A DNA stretch of 64,000 nt from assembly GCA_041390365.1 (NCBI GenBank), contig JAWKQB010000001.1:1178001-1242000 (forward strand). The letters run 5' to 3'. Every line of letters begins with the position of its first letter. Within the stretch, counting starts at the first letter, position 1. The position numbers and the translations under genes are program-made. The DNA is from Syntrophotaleaceae bacterium (GTDB lineage Bacteria; Desulfobacterota; Desulfuromonadia; Desulfuromonadales; Syntrophotaleaceae). The notes under the pieces are model-generated. The model made no database searches, was not told the origin of the DNA, and saw only the letters and a program-made list of their open reading frames with translations. Positions 33,569 to 41,676 of the stretch are shown here, piece after piece.

Positions 33569-34864
33569 TCAGAAGTCCTGCCTGCTGAGCAGGGTAACGC
33601 TTTCCGTGTGGTGCGTCTGCGGAAAAAGGTCGTAAGGACGGCTCCACCCAAGCTGATACCCGCTGTGGAGCAGAGGGACCAGGTCCCGCGCAAGAGTCGG
33701 AGGATCACAGGATATATAAAGGATTCTCGCCGGTTTCAGCCGGGCCAGCTCCCTGATTACTTCATAGGCCCCTGAACGGGGCGGGTCGAGCATGACCATG
33801 TCGAAACCATTTTCGGGCCAAAGAGCGGTCGCGGCCCCTTCCGCCGGCCTGGCATGAAATTCCACGTTTGTCAGTCCGTTTGCTTCGGCATTCCTCCGGG
33901 CCTGGTCGATGGCCGGGGCGAAATTTTCCACCCCGATTACCTTTTCCGCTCTGCGGGCGACAGGAAGTGAAAAGTTGCCCATACCGCAGAACAGGTCGAG
34001 AACACGCCAACGGCTTCCGGACGGGAAGAGTGAAGCGACTTCCCGTACCAGGGCCCGATTCTGCTCCAGGTTGACCTGAGCGAAGCCTCCCGCTCCGTAC
34101 TGTAGCTTCAAGGGCGGATCGTCAACCTCGATGGTCAGATTCTCCCGGCCGAAGAGCTTCGTGAGGGTGTCCTTGCGGCCCGATTGCAGAAACAGGGAAA
34201 GATTCGCCACTGCCGACATTGTACCAAAGAACTCTTTAATAGGCTCTGACTGGTTGCCGATATAGTGAAGAACGGCGCGCACCTGCCCGGTGTCATCCGT
34301 CTCCAGGTCCAGTTGTGGGATCTTTGCGGCGTCCGGGCACTCGATCAGCCTTTGTCGGAACAGGGACCAGGTCCGGTTGAGCAGAGGGTGCAGGATGGGA
34401 CAGCTTTCGGTATTTGCCACATAGTGGCTGCCCGGCCGATAGAAGCCCATCACCAGACGATTCTGAGCCTGGCGGATCTTCACCTGGGCACGACTCCGAT
34501 AGGTCCATTCATCGGGAGCGCATGCCAGGGGTCGCATCACCGCGGGATCTATTCCGGCCTGTTTGTTTAGAAGGGAGCTGAAAATTGTTTCCTTCCAGCT
34601 GCCCTGCCCTGAATAGGACAGGTGCTGCCATTGGCACCCGCCGCATTGACCGAACACCGGACAACAGGCCTGGCGACGTTCTGCGGAAGGGACCAGTATT
34701 TGTTCAGCCACGCCTTCAGCATAGCGCTTTTTTTCACGGATTATGCGGCAGCGGACACGGTCTCCCGGCGCGGTAAAGGGCACGAACACCACCCTGCCTT
34801 CGTGACGCCCGAGTCCGGCTCCGCCATAGGCCAATGATTCGATATGCAGCTCATCAATGATCAT
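33569..34864 (-). CDS. rlmD: 23S rRNA (uracil-5-)-methyltransferase RlmD-like (TrmA/RumA family)
   Basis: A 431-residue enzyme. An N-terminal TRAM domain (about 1-60) precedes the [4Fe-4S] cysteines C68, C74, C77 and C155. The SAM-binding fold has VLDLFCGMGNFSLP and MLDPPRSG. The catalytic nucleophile is C386 in YISCDPPTLARDL, with the base Glu about 35 residues later (HHTESVTLL). It methylates a uridine in 23S rRNA (U1939 in E. coli); the related RlmC and TrmA functions cannot be fully excluded. Its start overlaps the trmJ stop codon by 4 bp. Confidence 0.92.
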   Translation of the reverse strand: MIIDELHIESLAYGGAGLGRHEGRVVFVPFTAPGDRVRCRIIREKKRYAEGVAEQILVPSAERRQACCPVFGQCGGCQWQHLSYSGQGSWKETIFSSLLNKQAGIDPAVMRPLACAPDEWTYRSRAQVKIRQAQNRLVMGFYRPGSHYVANTESCPILHPLLNRTWSLFRQRLIECPDAAKIPQLDLETDDTGQVRAVLHYIGNQSEPIKEFFGTMSAVANLSLFLQSGRKDTLTKLFGRENLTIEVDDPPLKLQYGAGGFAQVNLEQNRALVREVASLFPSGSRWRVLDLFCGMGNFSLPVARRAEKVIGVENFAPAIDQARRNAEANGLTNVEFHARPAEGAATALWPENGFDMVMLDPPRSGAYEVIRELARLKPARILYISCDPPTLARDLVPLLHSGYQLGWSRPYDLFPQTHHTESVTLLSRQDF

Positions 34865-35625
34865 TCGGATTCTGCGCGGTCCTTTTCTCCTAATTTCCGG
34901 CGTTCATCCTCCAGCCATTCGATTCGGCTCCAGAGACCGCGCAGGACCCGCACATCCCGGTCATTGAGTCCTGAGCGGCCGAAAATCCGGCGAAAGGTCC
35001 GGAGGATGTGATCGGGATTCTGGGGATCGAGATATCCGATACGAAACAGGATATCGTGCATATGGCTATACATGTTCTCCAGGGATTTCACTGTCGCCAG
35101 ACTTTTCCTTCCACTGGGTGCTCTCATCTTCATGGCCGCCGCTTTCCTGGAAACTTCATAGAGACAGACGGTGACCGACTGAGCCAGATTCATGGAAGGC
35201 AGAGCGTTCGAGGTGGGGATGGTGAGCAAACGCTGGCACAAATCCAGTTCCGCCGTATGCAGCCCTTTATCTTCCCTGCCGAAAACAAGTGCCACTCTGC
35301 CTTTTTTCAGCAGTGGCAGCAACAGCTTTGCGCTTTCGTCCGGATGCAGAAAATCCTCCCGGTACTTGCCGAATCTTCTGGTGGTCCCGAAGGCGAAGTG
35401 ACAATCTTCCAGGGCTTTTTCCAGTCCCGGATACAAGGTGGCCCTTTCCAGAAGGGGAGTGGCCTTGACTGCCATGCGCCTGGCATCCTCCACCAGGTGA
35501 TCAACCTGGGGACGGACCAGTCGCAGATCGGAGAAGCCGAAATTCATCATTGCCCGGCAGACGGCGCCGATATTGAGAGGTCCCTGGGGTTCGACGAGAA
35601 TGACTGTAAGATTTTCAAAATTCAT
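34861..35625 (-). CDS. trmJ: tRNA (cytidine/uridine-2'-O-)-methyltransferase TrmJ-like (SPOUT)
   Basis: A 254-residue SPOUT-class methyltransferase. N-terminal VEPQGPLNIGAVCRAMMNFGF is the motif 1 region (Asn and Arg active-site residues), VALVFGREDKGL is motif 2, and PSMNLAQSVTVCLYEV is the knot motif 3. The C-terminal extension (about 170-250) matches the TrmJ family. It methylates the 2' oxygen of nucleotide 32 of certain tRNAs. ATG 35625 begins the conserved region; the longer frame upstream overlaps the rsmE end. It forms a co-translated run with rlmD. Confidence 0.9.
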   Translation of the reverse strand: MNFENLTVILVEPQGPLNIGAVCRAMMNFGFSDLRLVRPQVDHLVEDARRMAVKATPLLERATLYPGLEKALEDCHFAFGTTRRFGKYREDFLHPDESAKLLLPLLKKGRVALVFGREDKGLHTAELDLCQRLLTIPTSNALPSMNLAQSVTVCLYEVSRKAAAMKMRAPSGRKSLATVKSLENMYSHMHDILFRIGYLDPQNPDHILRTFRRIFGRSGLNDRDVRVLRGLWSRIEWLEDERRKLGEKDRAESE

Positions 35626-35671
35626 GCTGTTTATCAACTCTTTATTGCAATTACTTGATTGGACGGGTGTC

Positions 35672-36391
35672 TTATCCCAGATCACCAAGACAGTACTGAA
35701 GAATGGCGGTCGCGACGATAGCCGCGGTTTCGGTCCTCAGAATCCTCCGCCCAAGAGACACCGGAACGATCCCGGCCGCCCGGGCCTCCCTGACCTCATC
35801 CTCGCTGAAGCCCCCTTCGGGTCCAATCAGGAGAGCTATATTCCCGAGGGCCTCCGCGCCGGCTTCACCAAGGGCAGGAAGATCGCGTCCCTCATAGAGC
35901 ATCATCCGATGGTCTGACCGGGCAATTTCCTGCAGAACCTGCGTCCAGGCGAGGACAGGGGCCAGCTCAGGAAGCATGTCCCTGCGGCACTGTTTGGCGG
36001 CTCGCAGGACAACTTCCGGCCATTTATGCGACTTTTTCTGGCCGGCATCCCTCTGCTGCAAAGTGACCGAGCGCCTCGAAGTAAAGGGAGCAATGCGATC
36101 AACCCCAAGTTCGGTGAGTTTTTCCAGAATCAGCTCGAAACGCTCCTTCTGCGGCAGGGCCTGATAAACCGCCAGACGACCGCGAATTCCTGACGTGCGA
36201 GGCCACCTTTCGAAAGGCACCACCAGTGCCTCCAGAGACGAAAGGTTGACGATCCTTGCCCTGAAGAGGGTTCCGTCAGGGCCGGTAACGGTTACGATCT
36301 CTCCCGGCCGAGCTGACCAGTACGACAAGGCCCTGACCGCTTCGGGCGGCAGGGCCGTTGTTGTTTCGAGCACGGGATCATGGTGCAGCAA
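35672..36391 (-). CDS. rsmE: 16S rRNA (uracil(1498)-N3)-methyltransferase
   Basis: About 239 residues, the usual RsmE length. A PUA-like N-terminal domain leads into the SPOUT domain: FELILEKLTELGVDRIAPF, KKSHKWPEVVLRAAKQCRRD, 'IALLIGPEGGFSEDEV', and SLGRRILRTETAAI. It methylates U1498 of 16S rRNA. The start is uncertain: no ATG or GTG sits at the family N-terminus, so TTG 36391 is chosen by length. It lies 22 bp downstream of holC. Confidence 0.88.
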   Translation of the reverse strand: MLHHDPVLETTTALPPEAVRALSYWSARPGEIVTVTGPDGTLFRARIVNLSSLEALVVPFERWPRTSGIRGRLAVYQALPQKERFELILEKLTELGVDRIAPFTSRRSVTLQQRDAGQKKSHKWPEVVLRAAKQCRRDMLPELAPVLAWTQVLQEIARSDHRMMLYEGRDLPALGEAGAEALGNIALLIGPEGGFSEDEVREARAAGIVPVSLGRRILRTETAAIVATAILQYCLGDLG

Positions 36392-36413
36392 AATCCTGCT
36401 TCCGAGGCCGCCA

Positions 36414-36833
36414 CTATTTACGCATGGCAACCTCGAACCCGGCTCCGCGGTAGCCTGTGAACCGTTTGCGGGCCGCCTGGGCCAGTTCATCGTCATAGAT
36501 CTCGGCAAAGTCGATGGCTCTTTCAAAATGGCGGATGAAGTCGATGCTGCACGGTTTTCCCATGACCAGTATCGATGCCCCATTGGGGTTTCTTTCCTGG
36601 TTTACGATAATGATGGGTTCGGCAAGGCAATCCACCGCCCCGTTATCATAAATATGGGGAATGAAGGAGCCTTTCCGCCAGGTCCACATGAAGCGATCCA
36701 AAGTGACTCCCTGGTTGTCGTCCTGGACGGTAATGACAACCTTTTTCCCTCTCTCGAAAAACTCCTCTGCCAGATCGCAGAGATGTTTGGCCTTTTCAGG
36801 TTTGGAAAGCTTGATGAACTCGACTCGGGTCAA
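36414..36833 (-). CDS. holC: DNA polymerase III chi subunit-like protein (HolC)
   Basis: A 139-residue protein with the HolC pattern: VEFIKLSKPEKAKHLCDLAEEF, then RGKKVVITVQD, LDRFMWTW with 'GSFIPHI', then IIIVNQE and the C-terminal Y-R-x-x-G-(A/F)-E. Chi links the clamp-loader psi subunit to SSB during replication. The call is by fold and pattern and is less certain than the neighbours. It overlaps the gamma subunit of the 2-oxoacid oxidoreductase by 4 bp (ATGA), an odd pairing of a replication protein with a metabolic operon. Confidence 0.72.
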   Translation of the reverse strand: MTRVEFIKLSKPEKAKHLCDLAEEFFERGKKVVITVQDDNQGVTLDRFMWTWRKGSFIPHIYDNGAVDCLAEPIIIVNQERNPNGASILVMGKPCSIDFIRHFERAIDFAEIYDDELAQAARKRFTGYRGAGFEVAMRK

Positions 36834-37408
36834 GGGGTTCCGCTCCGGCGAACGGCATGCTGGTCAACTTTTTGGGCGAAGGCGGCACCACAGTCCAGTG
36901 CCTGCATGTTGGCTGGTATAAATTTCTTGTTCCGCTCGGGAAGGATTCCATCGAGGGCTTCCTTGAGCGTCGCCGGACGGACGATGCCGCTCATTTCCAC
37001 AAAAGCACCCAGCATGATCATGTTCACCAGGCGGACATCTCCCACATCCATGGCCAGTTTGTTGGCGGGCATGGGCAGGATCTCGAGGTCCTGACGGGAA
37101 TACCCCCGGTCTTCCATCAGCGAGGTATTGATCAGGACCCGGCCGCCCGGTTTGACGGCCGTGAAATACTTGTCCATGGCCATCTGGTTCAGAAGCAGCG
37201 CATTGCCGGGGCAGCCGACCACGGGAGAGCCGATTTCGCCATCGGCAACGATGACCGTGCAGGTTGCCGATCCCCCTCGTTTTTCAGGACCGTACGCGGG
37301 GAAGAAGGAAGCGTTTTTACCTTCAAGAATAGCCGCATAGGCCAGCAGGTTGCCGATCAGAAGAATCCCCTGCCCACCGAATCCTGCCATAAAGACATCG
37401 TAATTCAT
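36830..37408 (-). CDS. korC: 2-oxoacid:ferredoxin oxidoreductase, gamma subunit
   Basis: A 192-residue gamma subunit. GFGGQGILLIGNLLAYAA is the family opening, and 'PAYGPEKRGGSATCTVIV' is the conserved CoA-site region. With the alpha, beta and delta (ferredoxin) subunits encoded just upstream it makes a four-subunit enzyme that oxidatively decarboxylates a 2-oxoacid to acyl-CoA and reduces ferredoxin. The most likely substrate is 2-oxoglutarate (TCA-cycle role) or a branched-chain 2-oxoacid; the sequence cannot decide. It is translationally linked to the holC-like gene. Confidence 0.9.
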   Translation of the reverse strand: MNYDVFMAGFGGQGILLIGNLLAYAAILEGKNASFFPAYGPEKRGGSATCTVIVADGEIGSPVVGCPGNALLLNQMAMDKYFTAVKPGGRVLINTSLMEDRGYSRQDLEILPMPANKLAMDVGDVRLVNMIMLGAFVEMSGIVRPATLKEALDGILPERNKKFIPANMQALDCGAAFAQKVDQHAVRRSGTP

Positions 37409-37437
37409 TGTTTATCCCATCCGTGATTGTTGCGAAT

Positions 37438-38208
37438 TCAACGGGTCTCGGCCGAAAGATCGGTCAGGTCCCGGAAAACGCCCAGGGGAAATGTTTCCAT
37501 CATCTCCTTGGCCACCCGCTCGTTTGCATCCAGGGGTGACAGACCCCAGTTGGTCGGACAAGTGGCGAGCACTTCGACGAAAGCGAACCCCCGGTTGGCG
37601 ACCTGAATCTCGAAAGCTTTGCGGATGGCCTTGCCGGCGCGAACAATATTTTTGTTGGAATCGACAGCAACCCGGGTCGAGAAGGTCGTGCCCCCCAGCA
37701 TGGCGATCAACTCGGCCATTTTGATCGGATGCCCCTCCGTCCCCGTATCGCGCCCGCGGGGAGAAGTGGTCGTCACCTGGCCGGGCAGGGTCGTGGGAGC
37801 CATCTGCCCTCCGGTCATGCCGTAGGTGCTGTTGTTGACGAAGATGACGGTCATGTTCTCACCCCGGTTGGCGGCATGGATGATCTCCCCCGTGCCGATG
37901 GCGGCAAGGTCGCCGTCCCCCTGATAGGTGAACACAATGCTGTCGGGATGAGCCCTTTTTACCCCGGTGGCCACGGCAGGTGCCCGGCCGTGGGGAGCCT
38001 CGATGACATCGATGTCGAAATATTCGTACAGGAGCACGCTGCACCCGACGGAAGCGATCCCGACAGTGCGATCCTGGAGCTGCAACTGATCGAGGGCCTC
38101 GGCAACCAGCCGATGGATGGTGCCGTGCTGGCAGCCGGGACAGAAATGGCTGGACACCTCCTTCAGGGATGCGGGGCGCTGAAATACGGTTTGAACGGTA
38201 GTGGGCAT
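37438..38208 (-). CDS. korB: 2-oxoacid:ferredoxin oxidoreductase, beta (TPP-binding) subunit
   Basis: A 256-residue beta subunit. FCPGCQHGTIHRL opens the TPP domain; the TPP/Mg2+ site is GDGDLAAIGTGE followed by NNSTYGMTGGQ. These are characteristic of KorB/VorA-type subunits. ATG 38208 follows AAGGA at good spacing and comes 2 bp after the alpha subunit stop codon. It works with the alpha subunit in decarboxylation of the 2-oxoacid. Confidence 0.93.
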   Translation of the reverse strand: MPTTVQTVFQRPASLKEVSSHFCPGCQHGTIHRLVAEALDQLQLQDRTVGIASVGCSVLLYEYFDIDVIEAPHGRAPAVATGVKRAHPDSIVFTYQGDGDLAAIGTGEIIHAANRGENMTVIFVNNSTYGMTGGQMAPTTLPGQVTTTSPRGRDTGTEGHPIKMAELIAMLGGTTFSTRVAVDSNKNIVRAGKAIRKAFEIQVANRGFAFVEVLATCPTNWGLSPLDANERVAKEMMETFPLGVFRDLTDLSAETR

Positions 38209-38210
38209 GA

Positions 38211-39278
38211 TCAATCCTTGCAGTATCTGCAGATCTGTTCGAAAAGTTCCTCGGGAGTCGGCAGGCTTCCGGTCCCGCCCGGCCGGCCGTAGAAATAAAC
38301 GTCAGCAGCGCGATCCACGGAAAGCCTGACGTCTTCGACCATCTGGCCGTTGTTCAACTCCACACACAGGACCGGTTTGCCGCCCTCCGTCGCCTGGCGA
38401 AACGCCTGTTCGGGAAAGGGAAAGACGGTAATGGGGCGAATCAGGCCGACCTTCAAACCCTTTTCCCGCGCCATGAACACAGCGGTCTTGAGAATCCGGG
38501 CGGCACAGCCGAAAGCGGTCACGATCAGATCGGCGTCCTCCAGGCCAGAGCTTTCCACACGCACCTCGTTCTGTTTCAGAAGGTCGTACTTGCCGTGCAG
38601 GTGCCAGTTGTGGGCTTCCAGTTCCCCATCCTTGAGGTAAAGGGATTTGATGGTGTTTCCGGTTTTTCGACCCCGTTTCCCCGACGCGGCCCAGGTTTTG
38701 GGCGGCAGGTCCGCCGGAGGGCTGTACGGATGGGGAACCAGAGCTTCCTTCATCTGCCCGATCATGGCGTCACCGAGAATCAGGGCCGGCATCCGGTAGC
38801 GATCCGCCAGATCAAAGGCCAGCATGGTCAGGTCGTAGAGCTCCTGGACGGATTCGGGGGCCAGAACCACCATGCGGTAGCCGCCGTGACCCGCTCCCTT
38901 CACCGCCTGAAAATAGTCGGCCTGGGAAGCATCTATGCCTCCCAGTCCCGGCCCGGAACGGACCATGTTGACGATCACCGCCGGGACCTCGCTGCCGGCG
39001 ATAAAGGACATCCCCTCGGCCTTCAGGGATATGCCGGGCCCGGAGGATGAGGTCATGACCCTGGCTCCTGATCCGCCGGCTCCCAGCACCATATTGATCG
39101 CCGCAACTTCGCTTTCGGCCTGGAGAAACACCCCTCCTACTTTCGGCATTTCCCTGGACATGAACTCCGGGATCTCATTCTGTGGCGTAATGGGGTATCC
39201 GAAATAATGGCGGCAGCCGGCCTCTATGGCTCCCATGCAGACCGCTTCGTTCCCCTTGACAAAAAGACGCTGGTTCAA
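38211..39278 (-). CDS. korA: 2-oxoacid:ferredoxin oxidoreductase, alpha subunit (KorA/VorB type)
   Basis: A 355-residue alpha subunit. 'FVKGNEAVCMGAIEAGC' and HYFGYPITPQNEIPEFMS are the pyrimidine-binding domain signatures. MTSSSGPGISLKAEGMSF and the central SGPGLGG segment also match the VorB/KorA group, as does the C-terminal transketolase-like domain (VGLIRPITVFPFPEQAF). TTG 39278 has GGAGGGA 3-5 nt upstream and gives the normal family N-terminus. The frame is open to TTG 39290. Substrate assignment (2-oxoglutarate or 2-oxoisovalerate) is uncertain. Confidence 0.92.
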   Translation of the reverse strand: MNQRLFVKGNEAVCMGAIEAGCRHYFGYPITPQNEIPEFMSREMPKVGGVFLQAESEVAAINMVLGAGGSGARVMTSSSGPGISLKAEGMSFIAGSEVPAVIVNMVRSGPGLGGIDASQADYFQAVKGAGHGGYRMVVLAPESVQELYDLTMLAFDLADRYRMPALILGDAMIGQMKEALVPHPYSPPADLPPKTWAASGKRGRKTGNTIKSLYLKDGELEAHNWHLHGKYDLLKQNEVRVESSGLEDADLIVTAFGCAARILKTAVFMAREKGLKVGLIRPITVFPFPEQAFRQATEGGKPVLCVELNNGQMVEDVRLSVDRAADVYFYGRPGGTGSLPTPEELFEQICRYCKD

Positions 39279-39335
39279 AAGTCCCTCCAAGCACGCACGT
39301 TCTTTTCCAATCGATTCCTGCCCGGCTGCGTTTAC

Positions 39336-39563
39336 CTAGTTGCGCTCCGATTTTTCCTTCAGCACGGTGATGGCCACGTCGGGGCACATCCTGGCGCAGG
39401 CCGCACAGGAGGTGCATCGAGCCTGTTCCTCATCCTCGATCTGGGCCAAAGGATAACCGTGTTTGTTGTACTTCCTGCCGATCGTAAGCAGCTTGAAAGG
39501 GCAGGCCAACACGCACAGTCCGCATCCTTTGCAGAAATCCTCATCGATAATAATTTTTTTCAC
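39336..39563 (-). CDS. korD: 2-oxoacid:ferredoxin oxidoreductase, delta subunit (2[4Fe-4S] ferredoxin)
   Basis: A 75-residue bacterial-type ferredoxin. The two cluster motifs are CKGCGLCVLACP and CTSCAACARMCP, each C-x2-C-x2-C-x3-C-P. It passes electrons from the TPP subunits to external ferredoxin. It starts at GTG and is the first gene of the leftward korDABC operon. The gap to the divergent secreted protein gene (39564-39815) must hold the promoters; no clear boxes or riboswitch were recognised there. Confidence 0.94.
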   Translation of the reverse strand: MKKIIIDEDFCKGCGLCVLACPFKLLTIGRKYNKHGYPLAQIEDEEQARCTSCAACARMCPDVAITVLKEKSERN

Positions 39564-39815
39564 CTGCGGTTTCCCTTCATTGAAAACTTTTGAGCCCGGG
39601 CGAAAGTGCGTGCTACCGGATGCCGTTTCCGATCGGTCACGGCATTGAAAGCCCGCGCTCGTGGCACACTAGCAAATCGTCCGATTTTTCGCAATAGGAA
39701 GTCTGACGATAGTCCCTACCAGAAGCTGCCCTCTTCTTCCCTGTAAACCTTGTTTTTAATGATCCGTCAGAAGGGGCAAGAACATCATCAACCTCGACCA
39801 GAAAGGAATACAGTC

Positions 39816-40283
39816 ATGAAAAAGATCATCGTCATCGGAACGGTTTTTGGAGCACTCATGCTTTGTACGGCTGCCTTTGCAGCAGGCCCGATCGGAGAGC
39901 GGCAGCAAAACCAACAGCACAGAATTCACCAGGGCGTCAGATCCGGACAGATCACCAAACAGGAGTTGAGGCACCTGCGCCATGATCAGAAAGACATCCG
40001 CGCTGCAAAACACCATGCCTTTAAGGACGGCTACCTCAGCCCGAGGGAAAAGGCCCGCATCAGCAGAATGCAGAATGAAGCCAGCCACGATATCCGCCGG
40101 GCCAAAACCAACGATCGCTACTATTCTCAGCATTATGACAGGAGACATCGGGTGCAGGCCGTGCCCCGGTACGTTCCTGTGCCCTGTCACACTGCAGCTC
40201 CCGTCGTCCGGCCCGGAGGTTTCCTTGGAGTTTCCGTCGTTCAGCCAGGGTGGTCCCTGTCTTGGTCTAGCGTTACCCGTTAA
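39816..40283 (+). CDS. Secreted small basic protein, conserved hypothetical
   Basis: A 155-residue protein with a clear signal peptide (MKKIIVIGTVFGALMLCTAAFA, cut before AGPIG; only partly needed for the call). The mature part has two similar helical stretches, 'RIHQGVRSGQITKQELRHL' and FKDGYLSPREKARISRM, with the G-x-(L/I)-(T/S)-x-x-E pattern of a small repeat family seen in Geobacter-type periplasmic proteins; it ends in a His/Pro/Val-rich tail. Function unknown. ATG 39816 follows AAAGGA. A strong terminator follows the stop codon. Confidence 0.75.
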   Translation: MKKIIVIGTVFGALMLCTAAFAAGPIGERQQNQQHRIHQGVRSGQITKQELRHLRHDQKDIRAAKHHAFKDGYLSPREKARISRMQNEASHDIRRAKTNDRYYSQHYDRRHRVQAVPRYVPVPCHTAAPVVRPGGFLGVSVVQPGWSLSWSSVTR

Positions 40284-40326
40284 TTTGCCTGCTGAACCAA
40301 AATATTTCCAAATCAGACCTTTTTTC

Positions 40327-40367
40327 AGGAACGCCATGCCCCTTTCGGGTGTGGCGTTCCTTTTTTG
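40327..40367 (+). terminator. Intrinsic terminator of the secreted protein gene
   Basis: AGGAACGCCA (40327-40336) pairs with TGGCGTTCCT (40352-40361), with inner CCC/GGG pairs and a TTT-containing loop, followed by a run of T residues (to about 40366). It begins 44 bp after the stop codon. Confidence 0.92.
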
Positions 40368-40414
40368 ACAAAAGCCTTCCGGCCTGCCTTATAAAAAACT
40401 ATTTGCTGTATAAT
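40365..40414 (+). promoter_or_regulatory. Candidate promoter region for the PPi-type phosphofructokinase
   Basis: A perfect TTGACA (40365-40370), overlapping the T tract of the preceding terminator, is followed after 18 bp by TTATAA (40389-40394). A perfect TATAAT (40409-40414) lies further down without a good -35. Either could serve the gene starting at 40458. Confidence 0.4.
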
Positions 40415-40457
40415 TTAGACGTTTCCAACAATTTTGAGCGGACAGGGAGGAAAGGTT

Positions 40458-41657
40458 ATGAGCAACCATCGGGGAACCATCGCCATCTTGACCGGAGGGG
40501 GAGACGTACCCGGACTGAACCCTGCGATTCGCGCGGTCACCTTTCGCGCCTTGAGGGAAGGTTTCAGGGTCATCGGAATCCGCCGGGGGTGGGCCGGCCT
40601 GGTGGAAATGATTCCCGAACAGGGTGCGGACAACGGTCCATACTACAAACTGCTGACCGAGGATATCGTCAACCGGGCCGGGCGCACGGGAGGAACCTTC
40701 ATCCACACCTCGAGGACCCGACCGAGCCATCTGCCCGACACTGCCCTCCCCTATCATCTGCGCGACCGCTATCGTGACAAGGTGAATGATCTGACTCCCG
40801 AGATATTGAAAAACCTCGAATACCTTGGCGTCGATTATCTGATCCCCATCGGCGGCGACGACACCCTGAGTTACGCCCAGAGGCTGCATCAGGAGGGGGT
40901 GAAAATCGTTGCGATTCCCAAGACCATGGACAACGATGTGCCGGGAACGGACTACTGCATAGGCTTCAGCACCTGCGTCACCCGGACCATCGAACTGACC
41001 CACACACTGAGGACTACGGCCGGCTCCCATGAGCGACTGCTGGTCATCGAGGTCTTCGGCCGTTATGCGGGGTTCACGGCCATGTTGCCGACCATGGCGG
41101 GCGCGGCAGACCGCTGTGTCATTCCTGAATACCCTTTCGACATCGAACAGTTGACGGAACTGCTGGTGAGCGACAGGAACGCCCACCCCAGCAAATATGC
41201 GGTGGTCCTGATTTCCGAAGGGGCCCATATGCTGCAGGACACGGACCTGTCCTTCGAAGGGATCGAAAGGGATCAGTACGGCCATCGCAAACTGGGAGGC
41301 ATCGGGGACAGGGTCGGCAATTTCCTCAAGGAAATGTCTCCCCGGTTTAATCAGGGAAAACGGATCAACGTGGTCAACCAGAGACTCGGATACCTGGTCC
41401 GCTGCGGAGATCCGGACGCCATCGACTCCATTGTTCCCATGGCCTTCGGTAACATGGCTCTCGATCTCATTTTGAGCAAAAACACCGGGCGCCTTGTCAG
41501 TCTCATCAACGGCTGCTACGAAAGCGTCCCCCTGGAAGTGGTCGCGACCCGCAAGAAGGTTGTCGACGTCGACCGGTATTACAATACCGAACGCCTTCGG
41601 CCCAAGTATGAAACCTTCAGGAACCGCCCCCTGTTCATCATGACCAGTGAAATCTGA
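40458..41657 (+). CDS. pfp: 6-phosphofructokinase, pyrophosphate-dependent type
   Basis: A 399-residue phosphofructokinase. The N-terminal ILTGGGDVPGLNPAIRA is the family opening. The active site has G132-G133-D134-D135 (GGDD where ATP enzymes have GGDG) and PKTMDND with K155 (Gly in ATP enzymes). These two changes are the known determinants of PPi use, so the enzyme probably makes fructose-1,6-bisphosphate from pyrophosphate reversibly. ATG 40458 follows GGGAGGAAAGG. A PfkB-type kinase is encoded at 3221-4147. The downstream polysaccharide gene converges on it. Confidence 0.88.
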   Translation: MSNHRGTIAILTGGGDVPGLNPAIRAVTFRALREGFRVIGIRRGWAGLVEMIPEQGADNGPYYKLLTEDIVNRAGRTGGTFIHTSRTRPSHLPDTALPYHLRDRYRDKVNDLTPEILKNLEYLGVDYLIPIGGDDTLSYAQRLHQEGVKIVAIPKTMDNDVPGTDYCIGFSTCVTRTIELTHTLRTTAGSHERLLVIEVFGRYAGFTAMLPTMAGAADRCVIPEYPFDIEQLTELLVSDRNAHPSKYAVVLISEGAHMLQDTDLSFEGIERDQYGHRKLGGIGDRVGNFLKEMSPRFNQGKRINVVNQRLGYLVRCGDPDAIDSIVPMAFGNMALDLILSKNTGRLVSLINGCYESVPLEVVATRKKVVDVDRYYNTERLRPKYETFRNRPLFIMTSEI

Positions 41658-41676
41658 TGGTTTTGCAAAACCCCGT

